From positions 1 to 9,935 of the forward strand of contig JAYREU010000071.1 in assembly GCA_041908765.1 (NCBI GenBank): a stretch of 9,935 nt of DNA. Direction: 5' to 3'. Below are positions 1 through 6,983 of the stretch, in pieces. Each line of letters begins with the position of its first letter. Position 1 is the stretch's first letter. The stretch comes from CAYUST01 sp041908765 (lineage in GTDB: Bacteria; Patescibacteriota; Gracilibacteria; Absconditabacterales; Absconditicoccaceae). The notes below the pieces were generated by a model that saw nothing but the letters and a program-made list of their open reading frames with translations, searched no databases and had not been told where the DNA came from. The translations under genes were made by a program, and so were the position numbers.

Positions 1-372
1 CAGACGATCAAAATCGAACCTTGGGACAAAAGTACCCTCGCTTCTATTGAAAAATGAATTTATGATGCAGACTTGTGATTTACTCCGCGTAACTATGGAG
101 ATCATATTCTCATCTCTGTCCCCCCACTCAATCAAGAACGCAGGAAAGAATTGACTAAACTTGTTTCCAAAGAATGAGAAGAAACAAAAATAGCTATCAG
201 AAATCACAGACACGATATGCGCAAAATTATTGAGACCGCTCTCAAAAACGAAGAAATTTCTGAGAACGAACAAACAGCCACAGAAAAGCAGATCGACGAG
301 CTCACCAAAAAATACAACGAGATGATCGATCAACACGTGAAGGTGAAGAGTGAGGAGATTATGAAGATATAG
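1..372 (+). CDS. frr: Ribosome recycling factor, C-terminal part (5' end outside window)
   Basis: This is the last 123 codons of ribosome recycling factor, which with EF-G splits the post-termination ribosome in the cytoplasm. Read from base 1 with TGA as Gly, it shows family landmarks in order: P-W-D-K-S, S-I-E-K-G-I, the D-L-G-F-T-P motif, V-P-P-L-N-Q-E-R-R-K-E-L, I-A-I-R-N-H-R-H-D, then the closing helix ending E-E-I-M-K-I before TAG. The family is about 185 residues, so roughly the first 60 are missing. In-frame TGA codons occur at 55, 76 and 175; the one at 76 falls on the near-invariant Gly of D-L-G. Only one other glycine (GGA) occurs in this part, so TGA supplies three of four. Family identity is seen directly; the code reassignment follows from alignment to the known family. 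It converges on the minus-strand gene at 593. Confidence 0.95.
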
Positions 373-384
373 AACGAGTAGTTA

Positions 385-498
385 GTCATTCTGAGCGCAG
401 CGAAGAATCCAGGAAACATCAAAGAACAAGATGTACATGGATTTTTATACCCTTTAGGGTGCTTCACCCACTCGCTTCGCTCGGGGATTTAGAATGAC
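385..498. repeat. Degenerate inverted-repeat element between convergent genes
   Basis: The outer arms GTCATTCT (385-392) and AGAATGAC (491-498) are exact inverted complements. Inside them, GAGCG and CGAAG on the left match CTTCG and CGCTC on the right, leaving bulges. A small ACCC/GGGT hairpin lies near 449-460. The left arm resembles a short palindromic repeat motif (CATTCTGAGCG.AGCGAAGAATC) that I recall from intergenic regions of many unrelated bacterial genomes. It may fold into a long hairpin and help end frr transcription. No ORF of note lies between 373 and 592; this element and the terminator at 541 are what that gap holds. Confidence 0.6.
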
Positions 499-540
499 GA
501 ACGTTTATTAAGAACTGAGACTTTCAGACTCTAGAATACG

Positions 541-567
541 AAAAAGGTTGGACGATACGCCCAACCT
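541..567 (-). terminator. Intrinsic terminator of the minus-strand gene at 593-1099
   Basis: On the minus strand AGGTTGGGCG and CGTCCAACCT form a 10-bp stem (one G-U pair) closed by the three-base loop TAT and followed by five T residues. It begins 26 bases past the TAG stop. Confidence 0.8.
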
Positions 568-592
568 CTAATTAGTTTCTTTCTTTTGTGCT

Positions 593-1099
593 CTATGAGT
601 TAAACCAATCACCTACGTTTTCCCAAAATGTTTTTGGTTTGTAGGGACCCGTTTCAATGACATCATTTACGAGATCTGCTGCAGGGCATTTTTTACCCAA
701 AAGTTTTTTGAGATTCTGTGCATGGATATCACGTGTCTGCGGACGCAGGAGAAAAAGACGTATCCAAAGCATCTGTACTTCTTCATCTTTCTCTTCGATG
801 ATGATCTCGAGCATGCTTTCTGCAGTGTTTTCCAGCTTCCATTTTTGTGACGTACTTAGTTCTACATCACACAAATCTTCAGCCTTTTTTGCACTGTTGA
901 GTGCGGTGATGAGTGCGGTTGATCTGAAGTACATGCGAAAGTACTCTTCCAGAAAAAGCTTTTTAGTTGTCGTATCCCACGTGCGATACGTGTAGATAAA
1001 ACGCTTCATGTCTAGTGTACAGTTTACAATCACAGGAGAAAGCAGCATTTTGAGGATTTCCTCTTTGGTTGGTACTAGTTGTGTATTTTTTTCTAGCAT
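593..1099 (-). CDS. Hypothetical protein, paralog A of a tandem pair
   Basis: This is a 168-residue protein of unknown family, probably cytoplasmic: no signal peptide or membrane segment is visible. It is paralogous to the next gene (1234-1761). Shared landmarks are Y-x-x-W (38-41), a helix with F-x-x-Y-F-x-S-T (about 54-61), and W-x-R-L-x-x-L-R-x-x-T-R-x-x-x-A-Q-x-L (112-130). The C-terminus is aromatic (F-W-E-N-V-G-D-W-F), as in the paralog. Predicted structure is mostly helical and rich in charged residues. The ATG at 1099 is supported by an in-frame TAA just upstream. There is no clear Shine-Dalgarno. It carries no TGA codon and ends in TAG. It has its own promoter and terminator, so it is monocistronic. 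No function can be assigned. Confidence 0.8.
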   Translation of the reverse strand: MLEKNTQLVPTKEEILKMLLSPVIVNCTLDMKRFIYTYRTWDTTTKKLFLEEYFRMYFRSTALITALNSAKKAEDLCDVELSTSQKWKLENTAESMLEIIIEEKDEEVQMLWIRLFLLRPQTRDIHAQNLKKLLGKKCPAADLVNDVIETGPYKPKTFWENVGDWFNS

Positions 1100-1122
1100 T
1101 TTCTTTGTGTTTTATGAGATGT

Positions 1123-1150
1123 TTTATAAATATTATATCATAAAAGTCAA
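1123..1150 (-). promoter_or_regulatory. Sigma70-type promoter of paralog A
   Basis: On the minus strand TTGACT (1150-1145) is followed after 16 bases by TATAAA (1128-1123). Spacing, boxes and the TTT after the -35 box are the same as in the promoter of paralog B, so the pair was duplicated with its control region or is under shared selection. Confidence 0.6.
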
Positions 1151-1174
1151 TGCACTTTTAAGGACGATCCAAAT

Positions 1175-1203
1175 AAAAAAGAGTCAGGTGATTCACCCAA
1201 CTC
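1175..1203 (-). terminator. Intrinsic terminator of the minus-strand gene at 1234-1761
   Basis: The minus-strand transcript reads GAGTTGGGTG, loop AAT, CACCTGACTC, then six T. This is a 10-bp stem with two G-U pairs. It resembles the paralog A terminator in stem length and three-base loop. Confidence 0.8.
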
Positions 1204-1233
1204 CTGTTTCAGCGGTTAGTTAATTTTTTACAT

Positions 1234-1761
1234 CTACCCGAACAACTGTTTCCACCACGGTTGCTCTTTTTTCTTCTTCGCCTGATTGACTATGTCTGTG
1301 GCTAGGCGATTGATGAAGATGTTGTCCAGGAACGGTTCTCTCAGAAGTTTCTGAGCGTTTTCCACACGAGTCTCCTTACGAAGCATGAGTAGCCTTGCCC
1401 ACCGGAGTTCAATGTCCACATCCAGATCTATGGGGATGAGTTCTATGAGGGTGTCTGTTGATTCCCTCAAGATACTCTCCTGTACTGGATTCAGTCCGCT
1501 TTCTCCCTCCAATGGCTCATCCAACCGTGCAAAATCTTTGTACTCGTTGGCATTCCACAAGGGGATAATGGTGTTAGTACTCCAAAAGTACCTTTTGAAG
1601 AAAGCGTTTTGAAAATACCATCTTTCATCCCGACTCCATCCTTTGTAGGTGTCGAAGAATGGCGTTCCCTCGCTAGCCTCCTTGAGGATACTTGGGTTTT
1701 TTACCATTTCTTCAATTTTCTTTTGCGTCTCCTCAGAGACCTGATTTTTTGTAACTTGCAT
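1234..1761 (-). CDS. Hypothetical protein, paralog B of a tandem pair
   Basis: This is a 175-residue soluble-looking protein and the paralog of the gene at 593-1099. Matching landmarks are Y-K-G-W (39-42), F-F-K-R-Y-F-W-S-T (about 54-62), and W-A-R-L-L-M-L-R-K-E-T-R-V-E-N-A-Q-K-L (121-139), with an aromatic C-terminus P-W-W-K-Q-L-F-G. The N-terminal 25 residues are charged and helical. I start it at the ATG at 1761. A TTG two codons upstream is in frame, but it adds only M-T and has no better ribosome signal. The stop is TAG and no TGA codon occurs. The leader is short, about 13 bases from the predicted +1, with no Shine-Dalgarno. It diverges from the large PKD gene at 1876. Function is unknown; the conserved W/R/T-R-x-x-x-A-Q core suggests one conserved helical domain. 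Confidence 0.8.
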   Translation of the reverse strand: MQVTKNQVSEETQKKIEEMVKNPSILKEASEGTPFFDTYKGWSRDERWYFQNAFFKRYFWSTNTIIPLWNANEYKDFARLDEPLEGESGLNPVQESILRESTDTLIELIPIDLDVDIELRWARLLMLRKETRVENAQKLLREPFLDNIFINRLATDIVNQAKKKKEQPWWKQLFG

Positions 1762-1780
1762 GGTCAATATTTTGATGAAT

Positions 1781-1808
1781 TTTATATCAATTTATACTAG
1801 AAAGTCAA
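1781..1808 (-). promoter_or_regulatory. Sigma70-type promoter of paralog B
   Basis: On the minus strand TTGACT (1808-1803), a 16-base spacer and TATAAA (1786-1781). The predicted start near 1774 leaves a leader of about 13 bases. Confidence 0.6.
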
Positions 1809-1840
1809 CTATACTTTTAATCTATTTTGTGGCTAATTTT

Positions 1841-1869
1841 TTGCTTTTGGGAGCGGTTTATGGTATACT
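1841..1869 (+). promoter_or_regulatory. Promoter of the PKD surface protein, leaderless arrangement
   Basis: TTGCTT (1841-1846), a 17-base spacer and TATACT (1864-1869). The ATG at 1876 begins exactly seven bases after the last base of the -10 box, where +1 is expected, so the transcript probably begins with the start codon. There is no room for a Shine-Dalgarno in such an mRNA. Confidence 0.55.
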
Positions 1870-1875
1870 TGAAGT

Positions 1876-4800
1876 ATGTTTAGTAGACCATTTGCCTCCA
1901 TGTCATTTCAACGCCGTCGATCTTTGTGGTGAGGAGCCGTTGCGTTAGCGGTTTTTTTGACGTTGCCGGGGTCTAGTGCGTCTGTGGCAGAACCGACCCA
2001 ATACTACCATCCCAACTATGAGATCTCAGCAGATTGGAATACGTTGATTGAGCAATTGATTGTGATAGAATCCACTATCAAAATTTCGGGGTCTGCGCAA
2101 TCAGTAAACTTCGGGCAGTTAGCATGAATCTTCGAACGTATTTTCCCGTATTTTCCCCAGGAACCCGAACAGAGAATCCTCTACGAACAATGCAAGATGA
2201 TCACCAAAGCATTGGGAACACAGTTTACTACCAATGATTATTATATTTTCAAAGATAAATGTTTTTCGCCTCTGCAAGACCTGATCAGGGCCATCAATAC
2301 CAAATACACCGTTGTCCCCAAAATCGTAGCAAACCCCAAACAAGGATCTGCTCCTCTCAATGTAACTTTCGATGCAAGAACGAGTGTAGACCCTTCCAAT
2401 GACACTGTCCCTTCTGATAATTTCTTCCGATACTACAAGGACGTACAAGGTGTCGAACAATTTATGGGGAAGTGACCGGTCATCAATTACACCTTTCCTG
2501 ATCCTGGAAATCATATTGTGCATCTCACCGTGAGAAGCGTAAACAATACTACACAAGGTATTTTTGATGGAGAAGCATCTATAGCAATTAATGTTGCTCC
2601 CAAAGCAGCAACCCTCGTCGTCTATGTAAATGGTAAAAAATTGGATGTAGATGATATTTTGAAAATCGGGACGCAAGATGCGCAAGATGGGCTTGTCATC
2701 GATGGAAGCGCAACCACTCCTCTTGGTGAAAGAACAATCCTCCAACATACCTGGACTATCGTCGGTGAGAAACAACAGCAACAACCTTGGACAAACACCC
2801 AAGAAGGTCCACCAGAATTATTTGTTTATAATTTTCCGAGCAATGGCGTCTATTCTATTTCACTCGAAACCGTCGACAACGAAAATAACAAAGTTAAGGA
2901 GACGTACAAAATTTCTGTATCAGATCCAGTAGCGCACATCAAGTATGCGCCAGAGCAGTGATCAACTGCAACCACGTATACGTTCGATGGTTCTGCATCG
3001 TACTCGTTGACCTCGAGAGTCAAAAAAATGCAATGGACTATTATCGATCCTCAAGGAAATTTATCTGACACCGTGACCACCAAAATTATTACCAAAAAAT
3101 TTCCCGTGCCTGGTATCTATACCGTGAGACTTACGGTCACCGATACGCTTGGTAATGAGAGCTACGATATTCAACAAGTGACGGTGCAGTCTACACCACC
3201 TGTGCCCACGTTTTCTATCACGCCAACGAGTGATCGAGAGAAACCATCGAGATTTGTCCTCGATGCGAGTGCTACTTTTGATGCAGATCTTACCAATGGT
3301 GCTGATGCGTTAGAATATATTTGGAATTTCAGTGTGCCAGATGGCGTGACGCTCGAGCAAGTAGATAGTGAAAATAAACAAGTCACCGTTATGTTCGATG
3401 TGCCTGGCAAACATACTATTCAATTAGCAGTAGAAGATAGCTATGGGCAACGCTCAGAGATTAGCAAAGATATCGTGATTGATTCTACTTTGAGACCTAT
3501 CGTCAATATCAATCCATTGGTGAGTCGTTGGTGAGAGCCTGTTGAATTTACCGTGCAAACCAACAAAGACGTTTCGTTCTACCAATGGAACTATGGTGAT
3601 GGAGTAACTGAACAATTGAAATCTCCCCAAAGTACACACACGTATACCAAAGCATGAATTTATGAATTATCTTTGACCGTTGCAACTGCAGACGGACAGG
3701 AAAATACTATCTCCAAACAATTGTTTGTCGGTGAACAAGGAGAACCCGTCATTGCCTATGAAGTCAAAGGAAATGCGGGGACCGTCCTGACTCCTGACGG
3801 TAGCTGTGCAGGTGGTTCAGGTGAAGAAGATGCCTATGTTGTCGATAGATACGAAACGATAATCATCGATGGCGGACTTTCCAAAAATACCCAATGAAAT
3901 TCTTCTGCGCTCGTCGTACAATATCATCCACAAAATGATGATATCTATACCAAGAAATTATTTACGTATAATTTTCCCTTGCTTGGGTGTCAATCTATGG
4001 ATATGTTTTTGGAAGATACCAATGCAGGCAAGACAATCAAAAAGACCTTACGATTTGACGTGAGAAATGCGTTGCCCAAAATCGAACATGTACTCTTAGA
4101 TTTCCCACAACCAGGCGGAGGTAATAGTGTCGGTGTAGGCGTCAACACAAAGATTACATCACAAAGAGAAATTTTCTCTGACACGAGTATAGATCCTATA
4201 GTCGTCAATGTTTCTGCCAAAGGTGTGCGTGATCCTGATGGAATCATCTCTCACTTCATTTGGTACTATTATCCTAGTCAAGATCCGGACAGAATTATTT
4301 CTCTCAAAGTCACTCCTGCAAACGTCCCACAAACTACCTTCGTTGTGCCCAAACCATATTCTCCGATGGAGTACGCATTTGGTGTGAGAGTAATTGATAA
4401 TGATGGTGGGGAAATTTCTAGTGAACAATTGCTTGGTAAATGACCTATTGTTTTCTTCCCCCCAGGCGAAGGAAACTTTGATATTCCCGCAGTGACTTTC
4501 AAGTCTAATGCTACGACCATCAAAGTTGGTCAAGCGGTTACTTTCACAGCACAAGCAAATTTGCTTTCCAATAAACCTGATTTTGCGTGAGCAAGATATT
4601 TCAAATATGATTTCGAAGGTGATGGCAAAATTGATCTGACCACCAAGCAAGATGTAGTCACCTATGCATACCAACTCCCAGGTGAGTATAAACCCAAAGT
4701 AAATGTCTACTATAGAGGACGTGCGGGTGTAGGCAACGCAGAAAAAATTGTGGTACAAAAGTGATTGAATCCTTCATTCTTGCATGCAAGCTTAGACAAA

Positions 4801-6108
4801 AAAGTACTTATCAAACAAATGAGCGCAGGAGCTGTCGAGCGTGAAACCTTGTGTATGGATATTAGATTGTGTCGTGAAAAACCAGAACGAATTTTTGAAG
4901 AGGATGTTTTCTTGTTTGAATACCCTGACTATGGAGATTACTTTTTGCAACAGACGGTCATGGATGAATATGGTAACGAAGAAATACGCAAAGAAAAAAT
5001 TACTTTGACCCAAAATCCCACGCCAGGGTTTGCACTCTTATCTCTTCCCGAAGGGAAACTAGATACCACTTGATCTGGTAGTTACAATGTAGCTGTAGGC
5101 TCCGTACTCAAGAATACTATCGTACGATACGTCTCAGCACCAGGAGGTGGATGTTATGTCGACAAAGATATAACTATTGATACTGATGGAGATGGTGATC
5201 CTGCAATGGACAATGACTTCGCATGCAACCAAGTAGTGACACTTACTTACACACCTACTGCACCTACTACACAAGCGAGAGCATACTATGTCCAAGATGG
5301 AGTTATCAAAGAACAATCTATCACAATTTCATTTATTGATTTTGAAAAAGTTACTGACGAAGAATACAAACGAGCATATGATATGTTGCATGACTTGATC
5401 GAAGAAGCAGAGCAATTGCCTACTAATGAAGTACTAGCCTTTTATAAGGACCTCTTGTTGAATCTCCAAAATAGTTTGGGAGAGAAAGATGAAATGAGTT
5501 CACTTATTATTCAAATTCGTGATCTCGTCAGTGCACAACCAAGTCTTCTGCCTGATGCGCATGTCCAACGTCTCACTACGTTGTTGACGGCACTTGCTGA
5601 TAGTACCGTACAATCTGTCTTCGGTGGTACCGCATATGAAAAAGCGAAAGGTTCAGTCATCGCATGGTTTGGTCCCGAAAGAAAACAATCTGTGATAGAT
5701 CAATTTGCACAGTTCGAAGCTGCAGAAGGAAATCAATCTGCTATGAAGTTAGCGCTCAATTATATCTTTACCGCAGCAGATGAAGAGAGGACAGCAGGCA
5801 ATATCGATGAAGTAGACTTTGCAGATATTCAAAAGCAACTCTGTATCATTGTGAATTACTTTGATCTTCCTTCCAAGACATGTGGCACCGAAGTGCAGCG
5901 TCCAGACGCAACCTCTGATGATGCTCCAACCAAAGCACCAACTTCTGGCTCTACTTCCGTACTGGGTAAGATAGTGAAAGTGGTTCTATGGATTGTGGTT
6001 GTGTTGGCAGTGTTGTTTGGCGTGATTATCGTCATATTCGCCATCAAAGCGAAAAGACAAGCGAAGGCGCAAAATGAACAATTAGATGAAAAAGACCAAA
6101 CAAGTTAA
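1876..6108 (+). CDS. Large secreted, membrane-anchored PKD-repeat surface protein
   Basis: The product is 1410 residues when TGA is read as Gly. A signal peptide (1-38) has R-R-R, a hydrophobic stretch and an A-S-V-A-like cleavage site. PKD/Ig-like beta modules lie at about 146-245, 349-438, 439-535 and 539-618. The last shows the classic order Y-Q-W-N-Y-G-D-G, T-H-T-Y, A-G-I-Y-E-L-S-L-T-V. A further module near 912 has F-E-G-D-G-K-I-D and L-P-G-E-Y. An aspartate-rich loop D-T-D-G-D-G-D (1102 on) resembles calcium-binding dockerin/EF-hand loops. A helical region (about 1130-1340), a Thr/Ser/Pro linker, one membrane segment (1369-1390) and a basic 20-residue tail follow. TGA occurs at 1930, 2125, 2473, 2959, 3532, 3655, 3895, 4441, 4588, 4762 and 5071; most of its glycines use GGN. 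The stop is TAA. A second in-frame ATG at 1900 is a possible start. PKD arrays usually mediate surface contact; adhesion to a host cell is inference. Confidence 0.9.
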
Positions 6109-6111
6109 AAT

Positions 6112-6139
6112 TTGACAAAATAATGTTTATAGATATAAT
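6112..6139 (+). promoter_or_regulatory. Strong sigma70-type promoter for the structured RNA region
   Basis: TTGACA (6112-6117), a 16-base spacer and TATAAT (6134-6139); both boxes match the consensus exactly. It begins right after the stop of the PKD gene. The 16 bases around the -35 box (6107-6122) are identical to those of the promoter at 6715. Confidence 0.8.
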
Positions 6140-6145
6140 ATGTAT

Positions 6146-6490
6146 GTTGATCATTACTCTATACAAAATACACCTGGGCTACTTTTTGTGGGATTTCCTT
6201 CTTACCCCCCGATTATCGGGAATGTTGTATCTCTTGATATCACCCACAAACTTGTACTAAACAAAAACACAAACATAAATGATGTATCATTGCATACATC
6301 GTCCTATCTTTATAGATTCAGATAGCAAGAATGCTACGAAAAAAAGGTAGCCCAGCGTGTGGGGAGGAATCGAACGTTGTTACGTGGTTGTTCCTTCCTG
6401 TACAGATTGTTTGAAGAAGGTATGCAAACAATCAGCGATACTAGTAGTAGTATCAAAAACGAAGTCATCATATTGGTGGCTTCGTTTTTT
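6146..6490 (+). ncRNA. Putative structured non-coding RNA, about 345 nt, family not recognised
   Basis: A consensus promoter and a strong terminator bracket about 345 bases with no convincing gene but much pairing. A long-range stem joins 6174-6187 (CTGGGCTACTTTTT) to 6342-6355. It extends past one bulged C to pair 6169-6173 with 6357-6361, about 19 pairs in all. Inside are GTGGG/CCCAC (6188-6192 with 6243-6247) enclosing CCCGA/TCGGG (6208-6212 with 6216-6220), GATGTAT/ATACATC (6281-6300) and CTATCT/AGATAG (6304-6325). Downstream are GATTGTTTG/CAAACAATC (6405-6433), GATACTA/TAGTATC (6437-6454) and the terminator. The closing stem around a multi-branched interior recalls regulatory RNAs such as 6S. 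I do not see RNase P, SRP or tmRNA signatures. The 5' end is set from the promoter, the 3' end from the T-run. A minority alternative is a leaderless small peptide from the ATG at 6144. Confidence 0.55.
6458..6490 (+). terminator. Intrinsic terminator of the structured RNA
   Basis: AACGAAGTCATCA (6458-6470) pairs with TGGTGGCTTCGTT (6474-6486), 13 pairs with two G-U, loop TAT, followed by a T-run to 6490. Confidence 0.85.
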
Positions 6491-6494
6491 CAAA

Positions 6495-6524
6495 CAAAAA
6501 ATCACCCAAAGGTGATTTTATTTT
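6495..6524. terminator. Bidirectional terminator, mainly for the minus-strand tRNA
   Basis: AAAATCACC (6498-6506) and GGTGATTTT (6511-6519) form a perfect 9-bp stem with a four-base loop. On the minus strand a run of T (complement of 6495-6500) follows, about 30 bases past the tRNA 3' end. On the plus strand the tail is ATTTTT, so it can back up the RNA terminator just upstream. Confidence 0.75.
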
Positions 6525-6548
6525 TATGTATAAAGTAATATCTACATA

Positions 6549-6621
6549 AGCCAACGAGCAGAATCGAACTGCCGACCTCACCCTTACCATGGGTGTGCTC
6601 TACCGACTGAGCTACGTTGGC
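6549..6621 (-). tRNA. tRNA-Thr, anticodon GGU
   Basis: This is a complete 73-base cloverleaf on the minus strand. The acceptor GCCAACG pairs with CGTTGGC, the D arm is GCTC/GAGC, and the anticodon stem CACCC/GGGTG closes the loop ATGGTAA. The T arm carries TTCGATT with stem GGCAG/CTGCT. The anticodon is GGU, reading ACC and ACU. The anticodon arm and the AGGTCGGCAG stretch closely match well-known bacterial tRNA-Thr(GGU). The discriminator base is U and no CCA is encoded, so the CCA tail must be added enzymatically. A hairpin terminator lies about 30 bases downstream. Confidence 0.95.
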
Positions 6622-6645
6622 GCCACATGTGCCTACCGATACTGA

Positions 6646-6671
6646 TTTGCCTCAGAAATGCAATTGAAAAC
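6646..6671 (+). repeat. Left copy of a 26-bp direct repeat flanking a gene cassette
   Basis: This 26-base sequence, containing AAATGCAATTGAAAAC, recurs at 8103-8128 with a single difference (G at 6655, T at 8112). It lies between the 5' side of tRNA-Thr and the promoter of the cassette. The core CAATTG is palindromic. Confidence 0.85.
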
Positions 6672-6714
6672 TGAATTTACTGACTATAGTCTAGATCATT
6701 TTTACAGTAAAAAT

Positions 6715-6743
6715 TTGACAAAATAGTCATTACTCTGTATAAT
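6715..6743 (+). promoter_or_regulatory. Sigma70-type promoter of the cassette operon
   Basis: TTGACA (6715-6720), a 17-base spacer and TATAAT (6738-6743), a perfect consensus promoter. Predicted transcription start is near 6750, giving a leader of about 42 bases to the first ATG. Confidence 0.85.
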
Positions 6744-6791
6744 TGCACTAGAGTGATAATCTTTTCCTTTATATTTTAAGTACAACGCACT

Positions 6792-6962
6792 ATGACAGAT
6801 GATGTATTGAAGGAGACTATTCGTATGCAACACGAAAAAATTACAGAATTGACTCACAAAATCCAAATGTTGCAATCTCGGTTAATCGAGGCAAATGAGA
6901 TAGTATCTGATGTAGCAACTATTGATTCGCCTGAAAGTATATTGTCCAAAATGGATACTTAA
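6792..6962 (+). CDS. Small coiled-coil protein, first gene of the cassette
   Basis: This is a 56-residue ORF ending in TAA. Residues 5-37 form a heptad-like helix (L-K-E-T-I-R-M-Q-H-E-K-I-T-E-L), predicting a short coiled coil; the last 15 residues are acidic. There is no membrane segment, no signal peptide and no glycine. An in-frame ATG at 6825 sits nine bases after AAGGAG (6810-6815), the best Shine-Dalgarno in the window. A 45-residue product starting there is a serious alternative, although that stretch also simply encodes L-K-E. It lies about 42 bases after the predicted transcription start and 21 bases before the next gene, so the two are probably co-transcribed and may interact through coiled coils. 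No family is recognised. Confidence 0.6.
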   Translation: MTDDVLKETIRMQHEKITELTHKIQMLQSRLIEANEIVSDVATIDSPESILSKMDT

Positions 6963-6983
6963 TTTTATATTCATTCTAACATC

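Noticed and set aside
657..1223. Plus-strand open frames opposite the two paralogs.
   Set aside because: They are Ser/Arg-rich antisense shadows. The minus-strand frames are homologous to each other and carry matching promoters and terminators.
2119..2802. A 227-codon open frame on the minus strand inside the PKD gene.
   Set aside because: It lies antisense to clearly family-like PKD coding sequence, has a patternless Cys/Ile/Arg-rich composition and matches no family. Reading TGA as sense makes long antisense frames common by chance.
6140..6325. A 61-codon frame from an ATG directly after the -10 box, and a 38-codon hydrophobic frame from the ATG at 6144.
   Set aside because: The first ATG lies upstream of the expected transcription start. 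The second is near it and could be leaderless, but both run through sequence that forms a long-range stem and nested hairpins, which better explains the region. Homologs would settle it.
6360..6395. A T-loop-like GTTCGATTCC on the minus strand, suggesting a second tRNA or tmRNA end.
   Set aside because: The flanking bases do not form a T stem or acceptor stem, and no D or anticodon arm can be built around it.
6424..6447. A tmRNA-like tag: GCAAACAATCAGCGATAC followed by two TAG codons, reading A-N-N-Q-R-Y.
   Set aside because: The tag lacks the usual A-L-A-A end, no tRNA-like domain or CCA end is present at the RNA termini, and half of the segment is explained by the perfect GATTGTTTG hairpin.
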